Source: Nocardia vaccinii NBRC 15922
GTDB lineage: Bacteria; Actinomycetota; Actinomycetes; Mycobacteriales; Mycobacteriaceae
Direction of reading: 5' to 3'
Length of the DNA stretch: 34,614 nucleotides
NCBI RefSeq assembly: GCF_001613305.1
Contig: NZ_BDCC01000031.1
Span: 1 to 34,614 of the forward strand
Below, piece after piece: positions 14,242 to 22,188 of this stretch (the stretch's first letter is position 1; every line of letters starts with the position of its first letter). The notes beneath the pieces are model-generated. The model ran no database searches. It had not been told where the DNA came from and saw only the letters and a list, made by a program, of their open reading frames with translations. The position numbers were made by a program, and so were the translations under genes.

Positions 14242-15325
14242 CCGTGCGGCGCGTCCAGCCTGCATCGAGGGCGGCAGCCTGCAGCGCGTCGAGACCGAAG
14301 GCGTCGACCGGGCCCAGAGCGCCGGTAGTGAGCAAGCCACCGCCCAGCGCCGTATCGGCTGCCCAGGCCAGCATCGCCGCGGTGAAATCGTACGGATCGC
14401 CGCCTTCGAGAGTGACGCTCGCCAGGGTTTTTCCGGCGTCATCGCGAGCTTCGGCGACCACCCAGCCCCGGGTTCGGCGACGAGACCCGGCTCCGGGGCC
14501 ACCGGTGGAGCCCTTGACGATCCGGGCCAGAGCATTATCGAGCACGTGCTTCAGCGCGGCCGACTTCGCAGCGACAGCGGCCAGCTGTGATCCGGCCCGC
14601 AGCCCGTGCGCCGCGAGCAGCGGTAGGCCCAGGAAGACGTCGATCTGGCGCAGGTGTGGGTAGGACCGAGTCAGTGCGAAATGTTCCGAACCGGGGATCG
14701 ACACACCGGTGCGTTCGGCTCCGGCGACGTCGAAGGAACGCAGATGCGCGCCCGAAACCTCGGTGACCACCCGGCCGTCGCGTAGCGCGAAGCCGGGTTC
14801 GAACAGCATCCCGGCCATGGAGGCGCGGGTGCCGCCGCTGGTGCCGGGGTGGTCCATGAAATAACCGATGTCGGCACGGGTTGCGGCGGGCGCCGCACGC
14901 AAGGCCAGCGCGGCGGCCAGGTTACCCGGCACGTAGTCGAACCCGAACGCGGTCAGCAGCGCCGACCCGGCTGCGCGGGCCTGGTCGTCGTGCTCGAACA
15001 CACTGCGGATGAACGGCCCTTCGCCGGTGGAGTCGATGTAATGGGCTCCGGCGGAGATAGCCGCGGCCAATGCGGGACGGCCGTGGCGCAGGAACGGCCC
15101 CACGGTGGTCACCAGGACATCGCCGCGACCGAGCAGGGCTCGCACCGACGCGGGGTCCGTGACGTCCGCGACCGCGGTCGGGCCGTTGCCGAGGTCGGCG
15201 GACAATTTCTCCAGGGCGGCCGCGTTGCGACCGGCCAGCACGGGGGAAGCTCCGCGCGCGGTGAGGACTTCGGCGGTCAGGCGCCCGGTGTACCCGGTCG
15301 CACCGAACAACACGATCTTCGGCAT
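14219..15325 (-). CDS. Saccharopine dehydrogenase-like / trans-acting enoyl reductase-like NAD(P)-binding protein
   Basis: The 368-residue protein starts MPKIVLFGATGYTGRLTAEV, an NAD(P) Rossmann motif (GATGYTG at 8-14), and continues VLAGRNAAALEKLSADLG, VTTVGPFLRHGRPALAA and CxxAGAHYIDSTGE-like AGAHYIDSTGEGPF. This is the saccharopine dehydrogenase-like family, which in mycobacteria includes the trans-acting enoyl reductase used in phthiocerol lipids. True saccharopine metabolism is not implied. The substrate is unknown. No lipid or polyketide genes adjoin it. The start ATG at 15325 puts the Rossmann motif at the N-terminus. Its 3' end overlaps the MFS-MarR gene by 23 bp on the opposite strand. 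Confidence 0.85.
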   Translation of the reverse strand: MPKIVLFGATGYTGRLTAEVLTARGASPVLAGRNAAALEKLSADLGNGPTAVADVTDPASVRALLGRGDVLVTTVGPFLRHGRPALAAAISAGAHYIDSTGEGPFIRSVFEHDDQARAAGSALLTAFGFDYVPGNLAAALALRAAPAATRADIGYFMDHPGTSGGTRASMAGMLFEPGFALRDGRVVTEVSGAHLRSFDVAGAERTGVSIPGSEHFALTRSYPHLRQIDVFLGLPLLAAHGLRAGSQLAAVAAKSAALKHVLDNALARIVKGSTGGPGAGSRRRTRGWVVAEARDDAGKTLASVTLEGGDPYDFTAAMLAWAADTALGGGLLTTGALGPVDAFGLDALQAAALDAGWTRRTATAATDS

Positions 15326-15329
15326 TGCC

Positions 15330-15577
15330 GTCTTATCTGCCTTTCTGCTCGTTGCCGGAAATTCCTACCGGGCCGGCCGATACCAGATGGGTGATGGCGT
15401 GGTCGCGCCGCACGATGCCGGGCTCGTCGCATGGCTCGGACGGACCGCCCTGGACCAGCGCGGGCCGAACACCTCGACCCCGGCGACTTCGAACCGGGGC
15501 CGCTCCGGCGCCGGGCGCAACGCTCGCCCGCCCATGTCACCGGGGCCTCGGATGATCAGCCGGTGCCGACGTGTCAC
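15330..15577 (-). pseudogene. Remnant of a dihydrodipicolinate reductase-like gene with an internal deletion
   Basis: From a GTG at 15577, preceded by GGGAGG at good spacing, the minus strand encodes VTRRHRLIIRGPGDMGGRAL, then RFEVAGVEVFGP. This is the Rossmann start of a DapB-N-like/amine dehydrogenase-like reductase (usual length about 330-350). The frame then loses similarity and stops at 15365. In another frame the next bases read DEPGIVRRDHAITHLVSAGP, which resembles the C-terminal end of the same family, and stop near 15330. The simplest reading is loss of about 0.8 kb of the middle plus a frameshift. The C-terminal match is from memory and less certain than the N-terminal one. It lies just upstream of the saccharopine dehydrogenase-like gene on the same strand. 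Confidence 0.5.
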
Positions 15578-15678
15578 GGAGGCCTCCCTTGTCCTTCGCG
15601 ATATGTGTAGCACGTCAGGGGATGAGATACATAGACTTCGAATCTCTAATCGTCTCGCAGTCGAGGTGCTCGTCACCG
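15578..15678. other. Short intergenic stretch upstream of the reductase remnant
   Basis: No gene is seen. A locally AT-rich patch (15620-15650) contains GAGAT (15624-15628) and its inverse ATCTC (15642-15646), possibly the old promoter or operator of the decayed reductase gene. Confidence 0.3.
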
Positions 15679-15713
15679 GCGCGGGGCGGTCTTGCCTGCG
15701 GCACGCCCCGCGC
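15679..15713 (-). terminator. Hairpin terminator after the Ser/Thr kinase gene
   Basis: GCGCGGGGCG (15679-15688) and CGCCCCGCGC (15704-15713) form a perfect 10-bp stem with a 15-nt loop. It lies 15 nt past the kinase stop on the minus strand. Confidence 0.65.
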
Positions 15714-15727
15714 AACGTTCGCTGTTA

Positions 15728-16645
15728 TCAGTAGTCGGCCGGATCGATATCGCGCAATGCGCGGGCGATCATGCGAATCGGCTCGGCGCAGGTTCCGTAC
15801 CGCCGGGCGGGGTCCTTCGCCAGGCATTTGCGCAGAATCGAGCCGACCGCTGTCGGAATCCATCGGCGACGGCGGGAGATATCGGACGGTGCGGTATGCA
15901 TATGCGCATCCGCCAGCCGGAAGGGGTTCGTCAGCGGGAACGGCGGCTGCCCGGTGAGCAATTCGGCGGCCGAACAGGCCAGTGCGTACTGGTCGGTCGC
16001 GGGTACCAGGGTTCCGCCGCACAGCAATTCCGGTGCGGCATAAGGGAGCGAGCCGACCACGTATCCCTCGGGCGTCAGCCGCGGACCGGAACCGTCGATC
16101 CGGCGCGCGGTGCCGAAATCGGATAGTTTCACTCGCGCGACCGTGTCCGGATCGGGTGCGAAGGCGCCGCCCTCGGCCAACGCCCTGGCTTCGGATGCGG
16201 TCTCCGGTTCGATTCGGCTCAGCAGCATGTTCGCCGGTTTGACGTCCAGATGCAGCACTCCCTGGACGTGCGCGTAGTCCAGCGCGTGCGCGATGGCGGT
16301 GAGGATCGCCACCACCAGCGCCGGGTCCGGATCGGTGCGCGGCGCGGGTCCGTGGGCCGCGGTGCCGTCGACGTATTCGTGTGAGGACCACAGGCGCCCG
16401 TCGAATTCACCGTGCGCGAACATCTGCACGATATTCGGATGGTGCAGTTTCACCGCGACCTCGAATTCGTGCACGAATCGCGCCCGCGCGGCACTCGACC
16501 GGCTCGCGGCGGTATTCATGATCTTCAGCGCGACCGGTCCCTGGCCGTCGTCGGCCAGATACACCTCACTGCTGCCGCCCAGGCCCAGCGGCATTCGAAC
16601 GACGAACTCCGCGAACCGGTCTCCTGCGCTGAACAACACGGACAC
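15728..16645 (-). CDS. Soluble eukaryotic-like Ser/Thr protein kinase
   Basis: The 305-residue protein is a single kinase domain: glycine loop LGLGGSSEVYLA (20-31), VALKIM with Lys41, catalytic loop HLDVKPAN (132-139, Asp134), DFG (176-178), and APE (204-206). The Arg of the HRD motif is Leu, so it is a non-RD kinase and may not need activation-loop phosphorylation. An insert rich in Ala, Glu and Pro (about 144-171) separates the catalytic loop from DFG. There is no transmembrane helix or PASTA domain, so it is cytoplasmic, unlike PknA, PknB or most mycobacterial Pkn proteins. The GTG at 16645 puts the glycine loop near residue 20 as usual. It lies between two broken genes, and its target is unknown. 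Confidence 0.9.
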   Translation of the reverse strand: MSVLFSAGDRFAEFVVRMPLGLGGSSEVYLADDGQGPVALKIMNTAASRSSAARARFVHEFEVAVKLHHPNIVQMFAHGEFDGRLWSSHEYVDGTAAHGPAPRTDPDPALVVAILTAIAHALDYAHVQGVLHLDVKPANMLLSRIEPETASEARALAEGGAFAPDPDTVARVKLSDFGTARRIDGSGPRLTPEGYVVGSLPYAAPELLCGGTLVPATDQYALACSAAELLTGQPPFPLTNPFRLADAHMHTAPSDISRRRRWIPTAVGSILRKCLAKDPARRYGTCAEPIRMIARALRDIDPADY

Positions 16646-17018
16646 AGCCTAGAACCGCCGGTGCCCGATTTCTCGGTGATGATCGCTCGGGGTTTGCGCC
16701 CCATCCCATCCCGGCCCAGGCCCAGGCGTGACCCAGGTGCGGGTCGGCGTCGCGTGGGAGGTGCTCGCCGGGTTCGGGATGCCAGTCCTCCATCGTGGTG
16801 ATCCCCGGCGGCACGAGATCGGTTCCGGCGAAAAGCCTTTCGACCTCGGTCCGGTTTCGCGCCACGAGCGTGAGCCCGCCGCGTCCGCCGGCCTGCGCGG
16901 CCCGGTCGGCGCCGGCGATATCGAAATCGCCGAGCCAGTAGTCGTAGACGCGCGCCTCGTGTGCGACGGCGGTGTCGATCGTGGTCGGTAGGCGCCTGGC
17001 GGAGTCGCCGTCCGGCAT
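16566..17018 (-). pseudogene. Internally deleted SAM-dependent methyltransferase (PF04672/DUF574-like)
   Basis: The frame from ATG 17018 (AGAGGG 5 nt upstream) encodes 150 residues. Its start, DTAVAHEARVYDYWLGDFDI (15-34), matches the N-terminal motif of the actinobacterial DUF574 methyltransferases (usual length about 260-280). After about residue 50 it jumps to the C-terminal motif, RNRTEVERLFAGTDLVPPG and MEDWHPEPGE. The SAM-binding core between them, with its glycine-rich DIGTG-type motif, is missing. The joint is in frame. The tail runs past the normal C-terminus (GHAWAWAGMGW) into the kinase start region. The product cannot bind SAM in the usual way, so I call it a pseudogene. Confidence 0.75.
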
Positions 17019-17140
17019 GCCGTCCCTCTCGGTCTCGTGTTCGCGACGCAAGAGTATGCCCGGTCAGTGGCCGGACGGGCGGCGAAATGTCGGCTTCGGT
17101 GTCGGTTCGACCGACGGCCCCGGTCTCCGGATGGGCGAGG

Positions 17141-17848
17141 TCAGGCCTCGGCCGGTTGCGCGACCGAGGTCTCGCCCACGTCGGCGGGCTCGGCCGGGTC
17201 GGCGAATTGGCTTGCGCCCCAACGGGCGTCGACGAGGAGTCCGACGACGCCGATGGTGATGCAGACCCCGGACAGCGCCAGCAGCGCCGGATCCGTGCGG
17301 CCGGTCAGCGCATCACCCAGAACCACCACGCCGACCGTGCCGGGCAGGATGCCCACGACCGTGGCCAGCAGATACGGCAGCATGCGCACCGAGGACAGTC
17401 CGGCGCAGTAGTTGATCACCGAGAACGGCACCGGCGCGATCAACCGCAGCGATCCGACGGCCAGCCAGCCGCGCCGGGCCAACCGGCGATCGACCGCGCG
17501 CACGGCCGGATGGCCGAGCCGCGTGGCGACCTGCTCGCGGTCCAGCGCGCGCACCAGCAGCAGGGCCAGCACCGCACTGATGGTCGTCGCCCCGGCCGCG
17601 ATGCCCACGCCGAGCACCGGTCCGAACAACAGGCCCGCGCTGAGCGTGAACACCGTGCGGGGGAACGGCGCGATCGTCACGATCGAGTGCACGAGGAAGA
17701 ACACGATCGGGAACAGCGGCCCGACCGAATGCGCCCAGTCCCGGATCTGCTGCGGTGCGGGATGCGGCGTCAGCAAGGCCACCGCGACCAGCGCGCCGCA
17801 GAGCACCAACAGCGCGATGACGCGCGGATTGCGGAGTCGGCTCAGCAC
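17141..17848 (-). CDS. TVP38/TMEM64 (VTT domain) membrane protein
   Basis: The 235-residue protein has about six membrane segments and the VTT-domain motifs: APFPRTVFTLSAGLLFGPVL and GVGIAAGATT in the front half, LRLIAPVPFSVINYCAGLSS and TVVGILPGT in the second. Proteins of the wider VTT/DedA superfamily include lipid scramblases and transporters, but the role here is unproven. I chose the GTG at 17848 because it starts a short basic tail (VLSRLRNPR) directly before the first helix; longer in-frame starts add 55 low-complexity residues. It is divergent from mutA with about 220 bp between them. M. tuberculosis Rv1491c next to mutA is the likely counterpart. Confidence 0.85.
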   Translation of the reverse strand: MLSRLRNPRVIALLVLCGALVAVALLTPHPAPQQIRDWAHSVGPLFPIVFFLVHSIVTIAPFPRTVFTLSAGLLFGPVLGVGIAAGATTISAVLALLLVRALDREQVATRLGHPAVRAVDRRLARRGWLAVGSLRLIAPVPFSVINYCAGLSSVRMLPYLLATVVGILPGTVGVVVLGDALTGRTDPALLALSGVCITIGVVGLLVDARWGASQFADPAEPADVGETSVAQPAEA

Positions 17849-17950
17849 CGAGCCAGAGTACCGGCAGGACCGCTGGGGGCCGCGGACGGCCGGTTGAACG
17901 GCGGGCGAACGTCTTCGGTCACGAACCGGCGAATACGGGCGAAGACCCGG

Positions 17951-18069
17951 TGCACTGCTGCGAACGAGGCACACAGGGGTGTGCGAAGGTGGTGCGAAGA
18001 GTTGGTTGCCCATCCCGCTGTCCGGTACAGGTAGAAGTATCGGACTCGAGTGGAAGAGGTACAGCAGCG
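17951..18069 (+). promoter_or_regulatory. mutA upstream region with repeated TGCGAA elements
   Basis: GTGCGAAG occurs twice 11 bp apart (17981-17988 and 17992-17999), about one helical turn, with a related TGCGAAC at 17959-17965. A hairpin GCACAC/GTGTGC with loop AGGG (17969-17984) overlaps the first copy. These could be sites for a regulator of propionate or methylmalonyl-CoA metabolism. A clear -10 is not visible, and no cobalamin riboswitch is seen. Confidence 0.35.
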
Positions 18070-19929
18070 ATGCCGATTGGTTCGGATCCCGGCGCGGAAC
18101 CGGTTCCCGGTTACGCCGCGTGGCGCAAGGGTGTGGCCGGGGTGCTGGCCAAGGCGCGCAAGGTGGAGGCGGCCGAACTCGGCGACGAGCCGGAGCGCCT
18201 GCTGGATGTGTCCACCTACGACGGCCTGACGATCGCCCCGCTCTACACCCGGCGCGATGAGCTGCCCGAGACGCCGCTGCCCGGTGAATTCCCCTTCATC
18301 CGCGGGAACGACGCGACCCGGGACGTCCATCGCGGCTGGTATGTCACCGCCCGGTTCGACGGTTCCGACGCCGCGGCGGTCAACGAGGAGATCCTGGGCG
18401 CGCTGGAGAACGGCGTCGGTTCGGTGTGGCTCGGCGTCGGGGAACGTGGCGTTCCGGTCGCCGATCTGCCGCGGGCGCTGCGCGGTTTGCTGTTCGAACT
18501 CGCCCCGCTGGCACTGGACGCGGGGGCCGAGGCGAGCGCCGCCGCCGAGCAGCTGTTCGGCGTCCTCGACGGCTATGCGTCTGCCGAGCGCGCCGATATC
18601 CGGGTCTCGCTGGGTGTGAGCCCGCTGACCAGCCTGTTCAACGGCACCGCGCACACCGATCTGGAGACGGGGGTGGCGCTGGCCCGGCAGGCCGTCGCGC
18701 GGCCCGAGACGATCCGCGCGCTGACCGTCTGCGGTGTGGCCGTGCACAACGCCGGGGCGTCCGACGCGCAGGAACTCGGCGCGGCGGTGGCCGCGGGCCT
18801 CGCGTATCTGCGTGCGCTGACCGGCGCGGGTGTGCCGGTCGCCGATGCGCTCGGACAGCTGGTGTTCCGGTTCGCCGCCACCGACAACCAGTTCGGCACG
18901 ATCGCGAAGTTCCGCGCCGCGCGCCGGTTGTGGGCCCGGGTGGCCGAGCAGCTCGGTGCGCCCGAGGCCGGTAATGCGCCGCAGTGGGCGGTGACCTCGG
19001 CCCCGATGATGACCCAGCGCGATCCGTGGGTGAACATGCTGCGCACCACCCTGGCCGCATTCGGCGCGGGCGTCGGCGGGGCCGACCAGGTGACGGTGCT
19101 GCCCTTCGATTCCGCGCTTCCGGCCGGGGAACTCGATGTGTCCCAGGCGTTCTCGCGGCGCATGGCCCGCAATACCCAGCTGTTGCTGCTGGAGGAATCG
19201 CATCTGGGTCATGTGCAGGATCCCGGCGCGGGGTCCTGGTATGTGGAGAGCCTGACCGACGCGTTGGCCGCCAAGGCTTGGGAGTTCATGCAGGAGCTCG
19301 AGGCCGCGGGCGGTTACCGGGCCGCACTGGATTCGGGCCTGTTGGCCGAGCGCGTCGCGGCGACCCGTGCGCAGCGCGATCGCGATGTGGCACACCGCAA
19401 GACGTCGGTGACCGGCGTGAACGAATTCCCGAATCTGGCCGAGACGCCGCTGTCCGATGCCGCGCGCCAGCCGGCGGCCGTGGCGCGCTACGGCGCGGCG
19501 TTCGAGGCGCTGCGCAACCGCTCGGACGCGTATCTCGCCGCGCACGGCGAGCGGCCCAAGGCCGTGCTGATCCCGCTGGGACCGGTGGCCGAACACAATG
19601 TCCGGGTCACCTTCACCGCCAACGTGCTCGCCTCCGGCGGTATCGAGACGAGTAATCCGGGTGCGCTGGAACTGACCGGAATCGGCGCCGCCGCAACCGA
19701 ATCCGGCGCGAAGGTCGCCGTCCTGTGCGGCACGGACGCGCGCTACGGCAACGAAGCGGAAACCGCCGTGCGGCAGTTGCGCGAGGCCGGGGTGGCCACG
19801 GTGCTGCTGGCCGGTCCGGAGAAGGCCGTGGCCGAACTGCCGCAGGCGCAGCGCCCGGACGGATTCCTCACCGCCCGGATGGATGCGGTCGAGGCGCTGT
19901 CCGGCCTGCTGGAGAAGCTGGGAGCCTAG
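18070..19929 (+). CDS. mutA: Methylmalonyl-CoA mutase small (beta) subunit
   Basis: The 619-residue protein has the MutA fold: a TIM-barrel part (FPFIRGNDATRD, GVSPLTSLFNGT, FGTIAKFRAARRLWARVAEQ, DPGAGSWYVESLTDALA) and a C-terminal cobalamin-like domain that lacks the DxHxxG cobalamin motif. This is normal for the non-catalytic small subunit. It pairs with MutB to interconvert succinyl-CoA and (R)-methylmalonyl-CoA, feeding propionate and odd-chain or cholesterol-derived carbon into the TCA cycle and supplying methylmalonyl-CoA for branched lipids. The ATG at 18070 has GAGG about 10 nt upstream. mutB starts 3 nt after its stop. Confidence 0.96.
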   Translation: MPIGSDPGAEPVPGYAAWRKGVAGVLAKARKVEAAELGDEPERLLDVSTYDGLTIAPLYTRRDELPETPLPGEFPFIRGNDATRDVHRGWYVTARFDGSDAAAVNEEILGALENGVGSVWLGVGERGVPVADLPRALRGLLFELAPLALDAGAEASAAAEQLFGVLDGYASAERADIRVSLGVSPLTSLFNGTAHTDLETGVALARQAVARPETIRALTVCGVAVHNAGASDAQELGAAVAAGLAYLRALTGAGVPVADALGQLVFRFAATDNQFGTIAKFRAARRLWARVAEQLGAPEAGNAPQWAVTSAPMMTQRDPWVNMLRTTLAAFGAGVGGADQVTVLPFDSALPAGELDVSQAFSRRMARNTQLLLLEESHLGHVQDPGAGSWYVESLTDALAAKAWEFMQELEAAGGYRAALDSGLLAERVAATRAQRDRDVAHRKTSVTGVNEFPNLAETPLSDAARQPAAVARYGAAFEALRNRSDAYLAAHGERPKAVLIPLGPVAEHNVRVTFTANVLASGGIETSNPGALELTGIGAAATESGAKVAVLCGTDARYGNEAETAVRQLREAGVATVLLAGPEKAVAELPQAQRPDGFLTARMDAVEALSGLLEKLGA

Positions 19930-19932
19930 AGG

Positions 19933-22188
19933 ATGACTGAGAACAACGTGATCGGCAGTTTCGCTGAGGTGCCGCTGACCAGCGGCGAGCCGGGCTCCGG
20001 GCAGGTCGGCCAGGACCGGGTACGCGAATTCTTGCGCGCGTCGGCCGAGGCCAACCAGTACGCGCCCGAACAGCTGGTGTGGTCCACGCCCGAGGGTATC
20101 GATGTGCCGCCGGTGTTCACCCGGGCGGACCGCGACCGCATTGCGGCGGAGGGGTATCCGCTGGACAGCGTGCCGGGTGTCGCGCCGTTCGTGCGCGGCC
20201 CGTACCCGACGATGTACGTGAATCAGCCGTGGACCATCCGCCAGTACGCGGGCTTCTCCACCGCGGCGGACTCCAATGCGTTCTACCGCCGCAACCTGGC
20301 CGCCGGCCAGAAGGGTCTGTCGGTCGCCTTCGACCTGGCCACGCACCGCGGCTACGACTCGGACCACCCGCGCGTCACCGGTGACGTCGGCATGGCCGGG
20401 GTCGCGATCGACTCGATCCTGGACATGCGCGAGCTGTTCGACCACATCCCGCTCGATCAGGTGTCGGTGTCGATGACCATGAACGGCGCGGTGCTGCCGA
20501 TTCTGGCGCTGTACGTCGTCGCCGCCGAGGAGCAGGGCGTCAAGCCCGAACAACTGGCCGGAACCATTCAGAACGACATTCTGAAGGAGTTCATGGTCCG
20601 CAACACCTACATCTATCCGCCCAAGCCCTCGATGCGGATCATCTCCGATATCTTCGCCTACACCAGCGCGAAGATGCCGAAGTTCAATTCCATCTCGATC
20701 TCCGGCTACCACATCCAGGAGGCCGGGGCCACCGCCGATCTGGAACTGGCGTACACCCTCGCCGACGGTGTGGAGTACATCAAAGCCGGTATCGAGGCCG
20801 GGATGGAGATCGACCAGTTCGCGCCCCGGCTGTCGTTCTTCTGGGCGATCGGAATGAACTTCTTCATGGAGGTCGCCAAGCTTCGTGCGGGCCGCCTGCT
20901 GTGGAGTGAGCTGGTCGCGCAGTTCGAACCGAAGAACGCGAAATCCCTTTCACTGCGCACACATTCGCAGACCTCGGGCTGGTCGCTGACCGCGCAGGAT
21001 GTGTTCAACAACGTCGCGCGTACCTGTGTCGAGGCGATGGCCGCGACCCAGGGGCACACCCAGTCGCTGCACACCAACGCCCTGGACGAGGCGCTGGCGC
21101 TGCCGACCGACTTCTCCGCCCGCATCGCCCGCAACACCCAGCTGCTGATCCAGCAGGAGTCGGGCACCACGCGTCCGATCGATCCGTGGGGCGGCTCCTA
21201 CTACGTGGAGTGGCTGACCCATCAGCTCGCCGAGCGAGCCCGCGCCCATATCGCCGAGGTGCAGGCGCACGGCGGTATGGCACAGGCGATTTCGGAGGGC
21301 ATCCCGAAGCTCCGCATCGAGGAGGCCGCCGCGCGCACGCAGGCGCGCATCGATACCGGCCAGCAGCCGGTGATCGGGGTCAACAAGTACCAGGTCGACG
21401 AGGACACACCGATCGAGGTGCTCAAGGTCGAGAACTCCCGGGTGCGCGCCGAGCAGAACGAGAAGCTGCGCCGCCTGCGCGCCGAACGCGATTCGGCCGA
21501 GGTGGAGCGCGCGTTGGCCGAATTGACCAGGGCCGCCGCAGCTTCCGAGGGCGGCATGGACAACAATCTGCTGGCGTTGGCGATCGACGCGGCGCGCGCC
21601 AAGGCGACCGTCGGGGAGATCTCCGATGCGCTGGAGAAGGTGTACGGACGTCATCAGGCCGAGATCCGCACGCTCTCGGGCGTCTATCGCGAGGAGGCCG
21701 GGAAGGTGACCAATATCAGCCGGGCCATGGCGATGGTCGAGGAATTCGCCGCCGCCGAGGGCCGCCGTCCCCGCATCCTGGTCTGCAAGATGGGACAGGA
21801 TGGGCACGATCGCGGTCAGAAGGTGATCGCCACGGCCTTCGCCGATCTGGGCATGGACGTCGATGTGGGCCCGCTGTTCCAGACCCCCGAGGAGGTGGCG
21901 CAGCAGGCCGCGGACAACGATGTGCACGTCGTCGGCGTGTCCTCGCTCGCGGCCGGTCACCTCACGCTGGTGCCCGCTCTGCGGCAGGCGCTGGCCGATG
22001 TCGGTCGCCCCGACATCATGGTCGTGGTCGGCGGCGTCATCCCGCCGGGTGATTTCGACGAGCTGTACGCCGCCGGCGCGGCCGCGATCTTCGCGCCCGG
22101 CACGGTCATCGCCGATGCCGCGGTCGACCTGCTTCGCAAACTGGCTGCCGGACTCGGTCACGAGATCGGCACCGGCGCGGGCGAATGA
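19933..22188 (+). CDS. mutB: Methylmalonyl-CoA mutase large (alpha) subunit
   Basis: The 751-residue catalytic subunit has the substrate-binding barrel (GPYPTMYVNQPWTIRQYAGF, NAFYRRNLAAGQKGLSVAFD, SGYHIQEAGATADLELAYTL) and a C-terminal adenosylcobalamin domain with KMGQDGHDRGQKV. His625 in DxHxxG is the cobalt ligand. GVSSLAAGH and VVGGVIPPGDF complete the cofactor pocket. It works as a heterodimer with MutA in the cytoplasm. Start and spacing (3 nt after mutA) are unambiguous. Its stop overlaps the meaB ATG (ATGA), so the three genes form one operon. Confidence 0.98.
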   Translation: MTENNVIGSFAEVPLTSGEPGSGQVGQDRVREFLRASAEANQYAPEQLVWSTPEGIDVPPVFTRADRDRIAAEGYPLDSVPGVAPFVRGPYPTMYVNQPWTIRQYAGFSTAADSNAFYRRNLAAGQKGLSVAFDLATHRGYDSDHPRVTGDVGMAGVAIDSILDMRELFDHIPLDQVSVSMTMNGAVLPILALYVVAAEEQGVKPEQLAGTIQNDILKEFMVRNTYIYPPKPSMRIISDIFAYTSAKMPKFNSISISGYHIQEAGATADLELAYTLADGVEYIKAGIEAGMEIDQFAPRLSFFWAIGMNFFMEVAKLRAGRLLWSELVAQFEPKNAKSLSLRTHSQTSGWSLTAQDVFNNVARTCVEAMAATQGHTQSLHTNALDEALALPTDFSARIARNTQLLIQQESGTTRPIDPWGGSYYVEWLTHQLAERARAHIAEVQAHGGMAQAISEGIPKLRIEEAAARTQARIDTGQQPVIGVNKYQVDEDTPIEVLKVENSRVRAEQNEKLRRLRAERDSAEVERALAELTRAAAASEGGMDNNLLALAIDAARAKATVGEISDALEKVYGRHQAEIRTLSGVYREEAGKVTNISRAMAMVEEFAAAEGRRPRILVCKMGQDGHDRGQKVIATAFADLGMDVDVGPLFQTPEEVAQQAADNDVHVVGVSSLAAGHLTLVPALRQALADVGRPDIMVVVGGVIPPGDFDELYAAGAAAIFAPGTVIADAAVDLLRKLAAGLGHEIGTGAGE

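Noticed and set aside
17849..18069. Cobalamin riboswitch before mutA
   Set aside because: No B12-box-like sequence or matching structure is visible.
17842..20712. Very long antisense open frame opposite mutA and the start of mutB
   Set aside because: It is a shadow of GC-rich coding sequence: low complexity, rich in Arg, Gly and His, with no recognisable domain, while the sense genes are certain.
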